A stretch of 57,931 bases of DNA from Litchfieldia salsa (lineage in GTDB: Bacteria > Bacillota > Bacilli > Bacillales > Bacillaceae_L). The stretch is from contig NZ_FNJU01000012.1 of the NCBI RefSeq assembly GCF_900104555.1, positions 40,089 through 98,019 on the forward strand, written 5' to 3'. Of this stretch, positions 8,085-16,317 are shown piece by piece. The notes beneath the pieces are model-generated. The model was not told where the DNA came from. It saw only the letters and a list, made by a program, of their open reading frames with translations, and ran no database searches. The position numbers and the translations under genes were made by a program. Every line of letters starts with the position of its first letter. Position 1 is the first letter of the stretch.

Positions 8085-9491
8085 ATGAGTGGTCAAATAA
8101 AGAATCAAAATAATACATCAATTAAATTAGCGGAGGGACAAACCTTCCCTTTAACAATAAAAAGATTGGGCATTAACGGAGAAGGGGTTGGCTATTTCAA
8201 GAAGCAGGTTGTGTTTGTTCCAGGTGCACTACCAGGTGAAGAAGTAGTCGTTGAAGCGACAAGAATACATCCTAAATTTGCAGAGGGAAAAATAAAGAAA
8301 ATCCGAAAGAAATCGGTGCACCGAGTCATGCCACCATGCCCGATTTATGAACAATGTGGGGGCTGTCAATTACAGCACTTAGATTATGGGCAGCAATTAA
8401 AAGAAAAACGTGATATTGTGGTCCAAGCATTTGAACGATATATGAAAAATGAAGTTGAAGGTTTAAAAATCAAAGAAACAATTGGAATGGAAAACCCGTG
8501 GAATTATCGGAATAAGAGTCAATTCCAAGTAGGGTTACAAAAGCAAAAAGTAATAGCGGGGTTATATGGGATTGGATCACACTCACTGATTGATATTTCT
8601 GACTGTATGGTACAGCATGAAGCGACAAACAAGGTAACTCAAGTTGTAAAAGCTGTGTTACAAAAGTTGAATATATCAATCTACAATGAACGAACTCGAA
8701 AAGGCCTTGTGCGAACGATTGTCACACGAGTGGGCGTCACAACAGGTGAAGTACAAGTGGTCCTAATCACTGCGGGTAAGGAGTTGCCACGCAAGCAAGA
8801 TTTAATAACAGCTATTACAAATAAATTGCCTGAGGTAAAATCGATCGTTCAAAATATCAATGGAAACAAAACATCTTTAATCTTTGGTGATGAGACCAAT
8901 CATATTCATGGAAGTGAAGTCATTCAAGAAACCCTTGGTGACCTTTCATTTGAATTATCAGCTAGAGCGTTCTTTCAATTAAATCCTTATCAAACAGTAA
9001 AGCTATATGATGAGGTGAAAAACGCTGCCCAATTAACAGGTAAAGAAAAAATTGTGGATGCATATTGTGGTGTCGGAACCATTGGATTATGGTTGGCACA
9101 AAATGCCTCAGAGTTAAGAGGGATGGATACAATTGCCGAGTCAATTGCGGATGCAAAGAAAAATGCGAAAAGACATCAAATAAAAAATGCTACATATGTA
9201 ACTGGAAAAGCAGAAGAATGGCTTCCTAAATGGGTGAAGGAAGGCTGGAAACCAGATATCGTTGTCGTTGATCCACCGAGAACTGGATGCGATACAAAAC
9301 TGTTAGAAACAGTTCTAAAAGTAAAGCCAAAGAAATTAATCTATGTTTCGTGTAATCCATCGACTTTGGCGAAGGATTTAAGTATGTTATCAAAACAGTA
9401 CAAAGTAGAGTATGTTCAGCCAGTTGATATGTTTCCGCATACGGCGCACGTCGAGGCGGTTGCGCAACTCATTTTAAAAGAAGGCAACTAA
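8085..9491 (+). CDS. yfjO: 23S rRNA (uracil-C5)-methyltransferase, RlmD/RlmCD type
   Basis: SAM-dependent m5U methyltransferase of the TrmA/RlmC/RlmD family, 468 residues, acting on rRNA (or tRNA) uridines. Domains in order: TRAM RNA-binding domain (about 15-80), a [4Fe-4S] cysteine set ([13 protein letters not shown] plus a later Cys in DISDCMV), and the methyltransferase domain with the SAM loop [11 protein letters not shown], the DPPRTGC motif and the nucleophile in [13 protein letters not shown]. Bacilli usually have two paralogues, YefA (RlmCD) and YfjO. The position close to pdaA (yfjS) favours YfjO. The exact target base cannot be told from sequence. Own ribosome site TGGAG; the terminator overlaps the stop codon. 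Confidence 0.88.
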   Translation: MSGQIKNQNNTSIKLAEGQTFPLTIKRLGINGEGVGYFKKQVVFVPGALPGEEVVVEATRIHPKFAEGKIKKIRKKSVHRVMPPCPIYEQCGGCQLQHLDYGQQLKEKRDIVVQAFERYMKNEVEGLKIKETIGMENPWNYRNKSQFQVGLQKQKVIAGLYGIGSHSLIDISDCMVQHEATNKVTQVVKAVLQKLNISIYNERTRKGLVRTIVTRVGVTTGEVQVVLITAGKELPRKQDLITAITNKLPEVKSIVQNINGNKTSLIFGDETNHIHGSEVIQETLGDLSFELSARAFFQLNPYQTVKLYDEVKNAAQLTGKEKIVDAYCGVGTIGLWLAQNASELRGMDTIAESIADAKKNAKRHQIKNATYVTGKAEEWLPKWVKEGWKPDIVVVDPPRTGCDTKLLETVLKVKPKKLIYVSCNPSTLAKDLSMLSKQYKVEYVQPVDMFPHTAHVEAVAQLILKEGN

Positions 9492-9513
9492 CCCTTGTGG
9501 GTGTTGCCTTTTT
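9481..9513 (+). terminator. Rho-independent terminator overlapping the stop codon
   Basis: AAGGCAAC / GTTGCCTT stem followed by T5; the left arm is the last codons of the methyltransferase gene. Confidence 0.9.
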
Positions 9514-9769
9514 ACGTTTACTTCGCATAATAGTTTGATGATATTCACAATTAATCTCAAATTCCTTCCATACCATGATGAGTATGTGATCCACAGTTTT
9601 TTGATGTTATCCAAGGGGGATTGGCATGGGAGAGTTTTATCTGGGAAATAGTTTGTATTGTGCGAATGCCTAATTTTTTTTTTATTTTTCTGGTCAATTT
9701 ACCCAATGTTTCTAGTGCCTTTTTTTAGTTAAATAATAATATAGAAAATAATCAGAAAAAGGTGGGGGT

Positions 9770-9923
9770 TTGAAAATAGTCGTTGCTCCTGACTCTTTAA
9801 AGGGAGTTTGGCCGTGTTACTGGTTGGAAGATTATTCAGAATGTTCTTGGTAAAGAAATTCCAGATGTTCAAGTTGAGGTGAATCCAATGGCTGATGGGG
9901 TGAGGGGACTCCTGAGAAATTAA
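9770..9923 (+). pseudogene. Glycerate kinase 5' remnant
   Basis: After GGTGGGGG, a TTG start opens KIVVAPDSLKGVW, the conserved N-terminus of bacterial glycerate kinases (MKIVIAPDSFKGSL type). The frame stops after about 25 codons. Another frame then reads KIIQNVLGKEIPDVQVEVNP followed by MADG, matching the next part of the same protein, which ends after RGLLRN. The remaining 300 or so residues are absent. So the gene is broken by at least one frameshift or internal loss and a large deletion. The rest of 9514-10054 holds no other gene that I can recognise. Confidence 0.8.
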
Positions 9924-9938
9924 TGTTTACTATAAAAA

Positions 9939-9950
9939 GTAAGCGCTTAC
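9939..9950. promoter_or_regulatory. LacI/CcpA-type palindrome
   Basis: GTAAGCGCTTAC is a perfect 12-bp palindrome with the central CG typical of LacI-family operators, and it matches the cre consensus at 12 of 14 positions when one flanking base is included on each side. It lies 105 bp before the lipoprotein gene and just after the glycerate kinase remnant, so it may be a relic of that locus or control the lipoprotein. Confidence 0.45.
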
Positions 9951-10054
9951 CAATGTCTTCATCAGGTCCACTATTGGTGCATGCGAAAAGAAATAGCAAG
10001 TATTAAAAGCGTGTAATAAAAAACTAATAATATATTATTTAGGGGGATATTTAA

Positions 10055-10510
10055 ATGAAAAGATTTAGCAAAAGTATCGGAGTGTTAATGGTTGTTTTAA
10101 GTTTAGTTTTAGCACTTGCAGCATGTGGTGGAGATAGTGCTAAGGAATCAAGTGCTAAGGAATCAAGTGAAGGTTCAAAGTCTTCAGAGAAAAAAGAAGT
10201 TGTTGTTCCAGAAGGTGAAGCTGAAATAGTTTTTACAGGTGGTACATCAGCAGCGTTTGGTCAAATGGATGCAACGCTTGACCTTTATGATGGTGGCACA
10301 GCTATTTTGACCACTGCATATGCAAAAAGAGAGACTGTGTTTGATGGTTCATGGTCTATGAGTGAGGACCAAAATACGATTAGTCTTAACATAAATGATA
10401 ATGATGGCACTTCTTGGGAAGCAGTAAAAGGTGATGACGGAACCTATGCATTTGAATATAAGACCTTTGATGGTAAAGGTGAAGCAGTTATACCATTTAC
10501 AACGAAGTAA
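10055..10510 (+). CDS. Small secreted lipoprotein, function unknown
   Basis: A 151-residue lipoprotein. The signal peptide (RFSKSIGVLMVVLSLVLALA) ends in the lipobox LAAC, so the mature protein begins at that cysteine and is anchored to the outer face of the membrane. A Ser/Lys/Glu-rich linker (about 24-48) contains an exact tandem duplication of SAKES. A beta-rich domain follows (EIVFTGGTSAAFGQMDATLD, FDGSWSMSEDQNTISL), which looks like a small lipocalin-like barrel but is not one I can name. Clear ribosome site (AGGGGG). Two terminators follow, so it is a single-gene unit. Confidence 0.85.
   Translation: MKRFSKSIGVLMVVLSLVLALAACGGDSAKESSAKESSEGSKSSEKKEVVVPEGEAEIVFTGGTSAAFGQMDATLDLYDGGTAILTTAYAKRETVFDGSWSMSEDQNTISLNINDNDGTSWEAVKGDDGTYAFEYKTFDGKGEAVIPFTTK
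10136..10165. repeat. 15-bp exact tandem duplication inside lipoprotein gene
   Basis: AGTGCTAAGGAATCA occurs twice head to tail and adds five residues (SAKES) to the linker without changing the frame. Confidence 0.9.
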
Positions 10511-10534
10511 ACTAAGTACAGAGTCAGTAAAAGT

Positions 10535-10563
10535 GCATAACCTATTGTAAGGTTATGCTTTTG
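10535..10563 (+). terminator. Rho-independent terminator of the lipoprotein gene
   Basis: GCATAACC / GGTTATGC with an eight-base loop, then TTTT. Confidence 0.8.
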
Positions 10564-10588
10564 CGATAGGGACTTTATAAAATCTATG

Positions 10589-10624
10589 AAAAGCAAGAGC
10601 ATTTAATTATGTTCTTGCTTTTCT
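10589..10624 (+). terminator. Second terminator downstream of the lipoprotein gene
   Basis: AAAAGCAAGA / TCTTGCTTTT perfect stem with T-rich 3' side, 30 bp after the first. The remaining gap to the SDR gene holds a palindrome and a leader hairpin (below). Confidence 0.8.
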
Positions 10625-10731
10625 TTGTGGTAAAAGTCAATACGGATAAAAATCGTTAAGTCCATGTGATTCATCTCCATTTACGAAAATGATCTTATAA
10701 ATCTATTAATAATACTAAAATAAATACCAAA

Positions 10732-10746
10732 ATACCATAATGGTAT
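10732..10746. promoter_or_regulatory. 15-bp operator-like palindrome upstream of SDR gene
   Basis: ATACCATAATGGTAT is perfectly symmetric (7-bp arms, one central base). A related half-site, ATACC, lies just upstream. Typical of a dimeric repressor operator (TetR/MarR/PadR size); no regulator gene is adjacent. Confidence 0.45.
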
Positions 10747-10819
10747 AGAGAATGATGCTACAATTACTATTAAACAAGAAATCCAAAGGAGAGCTAACCT
10801 TCTTAGGACGTATCAAAAA

Positions 10820-10852
10820 TTTGAACTTTTAGGATGGGGAGCCGAGTTCAAA
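10820..10852 (+). other. Hairpin in SDR leader
   Basis: TTTGAACT pairs with AGTTCAAA across a 17-nt G-rich loop (AGGATGGGGAG), 45 bp before the start codon. No T-run follows. Possible leader structure. Confidence 0.4.
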
Positions 10853-10897
10853 TATAAATATTAATTAAAAAATAATAGGTGAAAAGGGGTAATAAAT

Positions 10898-11698
10898 ATG
10901 AAAGTTTTAGACAAGGTTGTTGTTGTAACAGGTGCTGGTGGCGGTATCGGACGAGAATTAGTTCTTAATCTCCTTTCAAAAGGAGCAAGTGTTGCAGCTG
11001 TTGATATTAACAAAGATGCCTTAGATGAGACAGTAAAACAAGCTGGGGAGAAAGCTGGAAAGTTATCAACACATATTGTGAATCTAACAGATAGAGAGGC
11101 AGTAGAGGCACTGCCAGACAAAGTAATTGCTCATCACGGTGCTGTAGACGGCATCATTAACAATGCGGGTATCATTCAACCGTTTGTAAATATCAACGAT
11201 CTTGATTATGAAAAAATCAAACTAGTAATGGATATAAACTTTTATGGTACGCTTTACATGACAAAAACATTCCTACCTTATCTATTAGAAAGACCTGTAG
11301 GACATATCACAAACGTTTCCAGTATGGGAGGGTTCTTACCTGTACCTGGTCAGTCAATTTATGGAGCATCTAAAGCCGCTGTAAAATTAATGACAGAGGG
11401 GTTACATGCAGAGCTAAAAGATACAAACGTTAATGTAACAGTAGTGTTCCCTGGTGGTGTTGCGACAGATATTATGAAAAATTCTGGAGCAGAAGGATCA
11501 AGAAAATCAGATGCAAGTGAACAAGATATGTCCAAGCTATTAACACCTAAAGAAGCAGCAGAAATTATTGTAAATGGTACGGAGAATGATGAATATCGTG
11601 TATTGGCTGGTAAAGACTCGAAAGTAATGGACAAATTTTATCGTATAAGCCCTAAAAAGGCAGCTGAATTGATTGCTAACAAAATGAACAAAAAATAA
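10898..11698 (+). CDS. Short-chain dehydrogenase/reductase (SDR)
   Basis: A 266-residue classical SDR, an NAD(P)-dependent oxidoreductase of the cytosol. The nucleotide-binding loop is TGAGGGIG (residues about 10-17), followed by VDINK, where the acidic residue after beta-2 suggests NAD(H) preference. NNAG is at about 88, the catalytic Ser in NVSSMGG, and the YxxxK pair in YGASKAAVK. The C-terminal extension (about 215-266, SPKKAAELIANKMNKK) is typical of acyl-chain or steroid-like SDRs. Substrate unknown. Good ribosome site AAAAGGGG. It is a single-gene unit with a palindromic operator candidate upstream and a terminator downstream. Confidence 0.9.
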   Translation: MKVLDKVVVVTGAGGGIGRELVLNLLSKGASVAAVDINKDALDETVKQAGEKAGKLSTHIVNLTDREAVEALPDKVIAHHGAVDGIINNAGIIQPFVNINDLDYEKIKLVMDINFYGTLYMTKTFLPYLLERPVGHITNVSSMGGFLPVPGQSIYGASKAAVKLMTEGLHAELKDTNVNVTVVFPGGVATDIMKNSGAEGSRKSDASEQDMSKLLTPKEAAEIIVNGTENDEYRVLAGKDSKVMDKFYRISPKKAAELIANKMNKK

Positions 11699-11710
11699 AA
11701 TCAATGTAAT

Positions 11711-11743
11711 AATGAGGTAGTCTAACTGGACTGCCTCATTTTA
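11711..11743 (+). terminator. Rho-independent terminator of SDR gene
   Basis: AATGAGGTAGTC pairs with GACTGCCTCATT (one G-U pair), then TTT. Confidence 0.82.
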
Positions 11744-11836
11744 GATTCGTACTATACTTCTACGAATGGTACACAGAGTCAAATATTATCGTCATGTAGC
11801 ATTTCTGCCCTCCTTATCCTCTAGATGAGATTTCCC

Positions 11837-11904
11837 CTTTAGAGAAATAATTAGTAAATTATTAAACTCCTCTTTAGAAATTCTTTAGAACTCCAGACTA
11901 TACT
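11837..11904 (+). promoter_or_regulatory. Response-regulator-type direct repeats and promoter of the vanZ-like operon
   Basis: CTTTAGA occurs three times, at 11837, 11872 and 11883. The last two are 11 bp apart, one DNA turn, as OmpR-family dimers prefer. They overlap the -35 region of a TATACT -10 box at 11899-11904 that has no good -35 of its own. This is the layout of an activator-dependent promoter, plausibly autoregulated by the response regulator at 12526. Confidence 0.5.
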
Positions 11905-11949
11905 GAGGCTTGTAAAACAAACAAGGTCTTTATAGGAGGAGTTATTTTC

Positions 11950-12507
11950 ATGGTTGAGTCAGTTATGTTTACTATTGAATCGTGGTATGTGTTAGGTCCT
12001 GTTGCAATGTTGGGTTTGATATGGTTAGTTTTGTGGTCAAGAAAAAGAGAGAGTGAATTGAAGCTAGGGCAGGTGGCAATGATCGTTTCGTTTGGAGTAT
12101 ACTTGCTTTGTGTCCTGCATCTTGTGTTCTTTCCGATTGATGTGAACATAGGGGAGTATGCGAATCAAACTCCGTGGTACAAAACGATTAACTTTATCCC
12201 CATTTTAACGATTGACATCCAAACATTTTTGCTTAATATCATTATGTTGATCCCGTTTGGAATGTATCTTCCTGTCCTATTTAAGGTCAAAGAGTCAGTG
12301 AAAAAGGCAGCAACTCTTGGGTTTATTTTTAGTATTTCCTTAGAGGTAGTCCAATTAGTAATTCGAATTACTCTAGGAAGTGGAAGAAGTACCGATATCA
12401 ATGACTTAATAGCGAATTCCCTAGGGGCAGCGATCGGATTTATAATGATGAAAAAGTTGCTTAAATTCTCTCAATTAAAAAATACATTAAAATCATTTCA
12501 GCTTTAA
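11950..12507 (+). CDS. VanZ-like membrane protein
   Basis: A 185-residue VanZ-family membrane protein with about five hydrophobic helices. Signature segments are the first external loop (LHLVFFPIDVN), TINFIPILT, the polar LLNIIMLIPFGMYLPVL, SLEVVQLVI and the closing DINDLIANSLGAAIGF. VanZ of enterococci gives low-level teicoplanin resistance; most relatives have no known role. It is the first gene of a tight operon (strong AGGAGG) with a response regulator 18 bp downstream and its kinase, so it is probably a target or partner of that system. No vanH, vanA or vanX genes are nearby, so glycopeptide resistance should not be inferred. Confidence 0.85.
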   Translation: MVESVMFTIESWYVLGPVAMLGLIWLVLWSRKRESELKLGQVAMIVSFGVYLLCVLHLVFFPIDVNIGEYANQTPWYKTINFIPILTIDIQTFLLNIIMLIPFGMYLPVLFKVKESVKKAATLGFIFSISLEVVQLVIRITLGSGRSTDINDLIANSLGAAIGFIMMKKLLKFSQLKNTLKSFQL

Positions 12508-12525
12508 GAAGAAGGAGGGGTGTAG

Positions 12526-13209
12526 GTGACAACTATTTTAATCGTAGATGATGATCCCCACATTGCCGAATTAATTGAGGTCTATCTGTTAAACGAAGGA
12601 TTTTCAATCAATAAAGCAAAGGATGGGATAGAGGCTATAGATCTCTTTAACCGTGTCCCAGTGGATTTGATTATTTTAGATATAATGATGCCAAGAATGG
12701 ACGGCTTTGAGTTTTGCAAAAAGGTTCGCAAACAGCATCAGGTCCCCATTCTGATGGTTAGTGCCAAGGTGGAAGATATGGATAAAATCGTTGGCTTGAT
12801 GACGGGGGCAGATGATTATATGACCAAACCATTTAACCCTCTAGAGTTAATGGCGAGAGTCAAGGCGTTGCTTCGGCGAGCGAACTACAAACAAAGTGGT
12901 CAAGATGATGGTATATTGAAGGTTGGTTCATTTGAAATTGATAAGAATAGTCATACTGTCAGTGTGGAAGGCGAACAAATCAAATTGACTGCGCGTGAAT
13001 TTGAGATTTTATATTTATTAGCAAAGCACCGTGGACGAGTGTTTTCCTCTGATGAAATATTTGAAAAGGTGTGGAATGAGCCGTGTGAGGGTGCAAATAA
13101 AACGGTGATGGTTCATATTAGTAATCTTCGTGATAAGTTGAATGCGGCAGTCCTAAGTGAGACCGTCATTCAAACGGTGTGGGGAGTGGGGTATAAAATT
13201 GAAAAATAA
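12526..13209 (+). CDS. OmpR-family response regulator (VanR-like)
   Basis: A 227-residue two-component response regulator. The receiver domain (1-118) has the acidic pair DDD at 8-10, the phosphoacceptor Asp52 in LIILDIMMP, a conserved Ser/Thr in VSAK and Lys in TKPFNP. The winged-helix DNA-binding domain follows (about 130-225, LTAREFEILYLLAKHRGRVFS). The pattern resembles VanR/PhoP-type regulators. GTG start with AAGAAGGAGGGG upstream. It overlaps the kinase gene by 11 bases, which indicates translational coupling. It may bind the CTTTAGA repeats upstream of the operon. Confidence 0.93.
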   Translation: MTTILIVDDDPHIAELIEVYLLNEGFSINKAKDGIEAIDLFNRVPVDLIILDIMMPRMDGFEFCKKVRKQHQVPILMVSAKVEDMDKIVGLMTGADDYMTKPFNPLELMARVKALLRRANYKQSGQDDGILKVGSFEIDKNSHTVSVEGEQIKLTAREFEILYLLAKHRGRVFSSDEIFEKVWNEPCEGANKTVMVHISNLRDKLNAAVLSETVIQTVWGVGYKIEK

Positions 13210-14305
13210 CCTCATCAATATCGTCAAGTTTTTGCCGAAGTGGAAAATAGCGCTATATGTGATGCTCGCATTTTTTCTTGCATTTGTTACAGGAATTATT
13301 CTTCTACCAGCCATTTGGTTTCTCGAGGATCAATCACGTTTTTTCGAAAGTGTTCTATTTATCTTGTCTTACTTTCGAGAGGGAATCATTATCGTTTTTT
13401 ATTTGATAACGGTGTTGATCTACTTGTTTCTATTTTATCAGTACGAGAGAAAAAGATACTTATCGTTTCATATTAAAAAGATATCATTGGATATGAAGCG
13501 GTTGATTCAAAAAGAGATATCAGCTGAGCAACTAGAGGCTCCCTTGGAGTTTAAACAGTTGAGTGAGTGTTTGTTAATGATGATAGAGAAGTCAGATGAG
13601 GCTATAACAGAGGTCCGGAGAGTTGAACAGTTAAAAAACGAGCTCATCACGAGTGTGGCACATGATCTTAGGTCACCGCTCACATCTGTAATTGGCTACT
13701 TAGATCTTATTAATGATGATCGCTACCGCGACGAAGTAGAATTACGGTATTATGTACAAATTATTCATGATAAGGCAGCACATCTCCATACCTTAATTAA
13801 TGATATGTTTGAATATACGTATATGCAGAATCAGCATATCATGCTTGCAAATGAGGCGATTGACATGGAGGAGATGCTAAATCAACTCATTGTTCAATCA
13901 AGAGTTCAAATAGAAGAAGCGGGGATGGAGTGTCGATTTTCAACGGAAACTACAGATCCCAAAATTAATGGTGATGGTGCAAAGTTAGCTAGAGTATTTG
14001 AAAATTTGATTCAAAATGCCATTCGTTATGGGCAAAATGGTAAATATATTGATATACACTTAAGTGATTCAAACAACATGGTTGAAATTAACATGATCAA
14101 TTATGGTCCTCCAATCCCAACAAGAGACCTTCCACATATTTTTGACCGATTTTATCGTGTGGAAAAGTCACGTTCTCTTTATACTGGGGGATCTGGGTTA
14201 GGATTAGCGATTGCAAAAAGTATTGTGGAACAGCATAGAGGTCAGATTGACGTGAAAAGTACAACGGGTAGCACCATTTTTACAGTAAAACTTGCAAAAG
14301 GATAG
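13199..14305 (+). CDS. Sensor histidine kinase (VanS-like)
   Basis: A membrane sensor kinase of about 369 residues partnered with the preceding regulator. Two N-terminal helices (about 14-36 and 50-75) have only a very short external loop, so it probably senses a signal in or at the membrane. A linker, HisKA with phospho-acceptor His155 in SVAHDLRSPLTS, and HATPase_c follow: N-box (FENLIQNAIRYG), G1 (a variant, MINYGPPIP), F-box (IFDRFYRVEKS) and G2 (GGSGLGLAIA). I choose TTG at 13199, which follows GGGGAGTGGGG; no ATG with a ribosome site exists. The operon is VanZ, regulator, kinase. Confidence 0.9.
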   Translation: MKNNLINIVKFLPKWKIALYVMLAFFLAFVTGIILLPAIWFLEDQSRFFESVLFILSYFREGIIIVFYLITVLIYLFLFYQYERKRYLSFHIKKISLDMKRLIQKEISAEQLEAPLEFKQLSECLLMMIEKSDEAITEVRRVEQLKNELITSVAHDLRSPLTSVIGYLDLINDDRYRDEVELRYYVQIIHDKAAHLHTLINDMFEYTYMQNQHIMLANEAIDMEEMLNQLIVQSRVQIEEAGMECRFSTETTDPKINGDGAKLARVFENLIQNAIRYGQNGKYIDIHLSDSNNMVEINMINYGPPIPTRDLPHIFDRFYRVEKSRSLYTGGSGLGLAIAKSIVEQHRGQIDVKSTTGSTIFTVKLAKG

Positions 14306-14364
14306 ACTGCCTTCATAGAAATTGCCTAAAAAAGGTGGCTGTTACGAAAATAGCCTAAATGAAG

Positions 14365-14389
14365 AGGGAGCCTAATAGGGCTTCTTTTT
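14365..14389 (+). terminator. Weak terminator after vanS-like gene
   Basis: GGAGCC-TAATAG-GGCTTC (one G-U pair) followed by TTTTT. Just upstream, GGCTGTTACGAAAATAGCC is another imperfect hairpin. Confidence 0.5.
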
Positions 14390-14491
14390 GCTTATGTAGA
14401 GTAATTAAAGGTTCGGTAATCATTCAGAATTTTGATCCTTTTGGTAATTACTACGAGAATAAAATCCCTGGGATAAAAGATAAGTGATTCA

Positions 14492-14500
14492 TGTTATAAT
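14492..14500 (+). promoter_or_regulatory. Extended -10 promoter of orphan kinase gene
   Basis: TGTTATAAT, an extended -10 with perfect TATAAT, 36 bp before the start codon; no strong -35. Confidence 0.5.
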
Positions 14501-14535
14501 ACATATGCATTTATTACTTTTTGAGGTGTTACTAG

Positions 14536-16146
14536 ATGAACGAAAAGGAACCAGGTTATATCACACTTTCCAAGCAAAAGTGTAAAGACATAGGGATGGA
14601 TCCAAATGAGGTCGTTCGTCCCATAGTAACTTTATCCAAACAACAGGTTCAAAGCAAACAAGAAGCCTATAATGAAATTTTGTCTGTTGTTCGCTTCTTT
14701 TCAGAAAAACTACTTCATTCTTTACCAGAAACTCCTATATTAGTCGTAATCTCTGATTCTGACGGTTACTTATTAGAATTAGCAGGGGACGAACAAATGA
14801 AAGCTATTATCGATCATTATGGCATCACACTAGGAAGTTTGTTTAGACAAGAAGATACTGGAACTAATGTAGTTAGTTTGGCTTTAGAACAACGACATCC
14901 TGTACAGGTAGTTGGTGAGAATCATTACCATACGTTTCTTCACGAAATTGCGTGTTACGGTGCTCCGTTTCATTACACAGACGAGGATAATTTACTCGGA
15001 AGTATAAGTATTATGGTCCCAATTTCTTTTCATAACAGCTTGTTTATGCCCATGCTTAGTCAACTAGTGGATTCCATTGAACGAGAGTTGCTATTAAGAA
15101 AACATAATCGAAAGCTTAATATTTTCAATCAAGTGTTGCTAAGTGGAGCTAGAAACGGAATCATTATTACGAATGAAACTGGGGTTATTATAGATATTAC
15201 TGACTTTGCGAAGGAAATCTTTTATCATGATTTTCCTAATTCTAGTAGTTATGAACTTCCTATTATAGGAAACGATTTCAAAAATGTCCTAACTGCTGAA
15301 GTAAGTTATGACAGTAAAGAAGTAGTTTTTCAAAACTCTAATGGTGACCCCATCATTTGTCTCTTTGATGCACAACCTATTTATGAGGGGAAGAAGGTTA
15401 TTGGTGCATACGGCCAACTCCGTGACATGACTGATCGCTATATAATGGAGGAAAAGATTAAGGCAGCTGAAAAGCAAGTACTAGCAGGTCGCATTGCTGC
15501 GGGAATTGCTCATGAAATTAGAAATCCCCTTACAACTGTACGAGGGTATCTTCAATATTTTGAAAGAGAAGTAGAGAGAGACATCGGGCAAACAATTACC
15601 GAATTACTTATTCCCGAAATTGATCGTGCAAATAAAATCATTACTGATTTTCTAAGTATTGCAAAGCCTTCCGAAAAAGCGTTTGAAAGAATCCAAATTA
15701 AACATTTTTTTACAGATTACTTATGGAATTTCCTTAAAAGTGAAGCTCTGCTATACAATGTAGTATTAGATTTTGATATACCTTCACATACAGAAAATCA
15801 CTATATCCTTTGTAATCGTGAAGAACTTCTTCAAGTATTTATTAATCTATTTCAAAATTCATTACAAGCAGAAGGTGATAACCCACTTTCTGTAAGAATC
15901 TGTACCGAAATCATAGATAATACAATCCAAATTAGGTTCAGTGACAATGGGAAAGGTATTCCAACAGCTATCCTAATGAATATTTTTGAACCTTTCTTTT
16001 CAACAAAGGATATAGGAACAGGTTTAGGACTTTCTGTTTCTCAAAAAATCATTGAGAACCATGGTGGTCAAATAACTGCTAAAAGTATTGAAAATACAGG
16101 TACTACGTTTGTAATTGAACTTCCCCTTCACAAGGAAATAAAGTAA
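14536..16146 (+). CDS. Orphan sensor histidine kinase with AcoR-like GAF and PAS domains
   Basis: A 536-residue soluble histidine kinase. The N-terminal part (about 60-185) resembles the GAF sensory domain of AcoR-type sigma-54 activators (LVVISDSDGYLLELAGD, FRQEDTGTNVVSLAL, RHPVQVVGENHY). A PAS-like domain follows (about 200-315), then HisKA with His326 in AAGIAHEIRNPLTT and HATPase_c (NLFQNSLQA, DNGKGIP, GTGLGLSVSQK). No transmembrane helix is seen. The kinase core is of the KinA-E/AtoS type used in sporulation phosphorelays, and no response regulator gene is adjacent, so input to Spo0F is plausible but unproven. Own promoter and terminator. Confidence 0.88.
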   Translation: MNEKEPGYITLSKQKCKDIGMDPNEVVRPIVTLSKQQVQSKQEAYNEILSVVRFFSEKLLHSLPETPILVVISDSDGYLLELAGDEQMKAIIDHYGITLGSLFRQEDTGTNVVSLALEQRHPVQVVGENHYHTFLHEIACYGAPFHYTDEDNLLGSISIMVPISFHNSLFMPMLSQLVDSIERELLLRKHNRKLNIFNQVLLSGARNGIIITNETGVIIDITDFAKEIFYHDFPNSSSYELPIIGNDFKNVLTAEVSYDSKEVVFQNSNGDPIICLFDAQPIYEGKKVIGAYGQLRDMTDRYIMEEKIKAAEKQVLAGRIAAGIAHEIRNPLTTVRGYLQYFEREVERDIGQTITELLIPEIDRANKIITDFLSIAKPSEKAFERIQIKHFFTDYLWNFLKSEALLYNVVLDFDIPSHTENHYILCNREELLQVFINLFQNSLQAEGDNPLSVRICTEIIDNTIQIRFSDNGKGIPTAILMNIFEPFFSTKDIGTGLGLSVSQKIIENHGGQITAKSIENTGTTFVIELPLHKEIK

Positions 16147-16182
16147 AATTATCCTAACTTTTAATAAGGTATATGTTAGATT

Positions 16183-16211
16183 AAGGAGTTCAGTGATGAA
16201 CTTCTTTATTT
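16183..16211 (+). terminator. Rho-independent terminator of orphan kinase gene
   Basis: AAGGAGTTCA-GTGA-TGAACTTCTT (one G-U pair), followed by TATTTGTG. Confidence 0.75.
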
Positions 16212-16237
16212 GTGTTCCAAAGAGAAGTTGTTTAGTT

Positions 16238-16253
16238 TATGAAACGTTTCATA
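16238..16253. promoter_or_regulatory. LacI-family-type operator palindrome
   Basis: TATGAAACGTTTCATA is a perfect 16-bp palindrome with central CG, as in LacI-family operators. It is one base pair short per arm of a normal cre site. It lies 65 bp before the DUF3237 gene. Confidence 0.5.
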
Positions 16254-16317
16254 GTCTAATCCGTAATATAGGTATTATCCTAGCATCTGCATGAGTGGAA
16301 AAAGGAGGTCTAGAAAA

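Noticed and set aside
11950-14305. Vancomycin resistance cluster
   Set aside because: VanZ-, VanR- and VanS-like genes are present, but the enzymes VanH, VanA and VanX are not; such trios are common in Bacilli without resistance.
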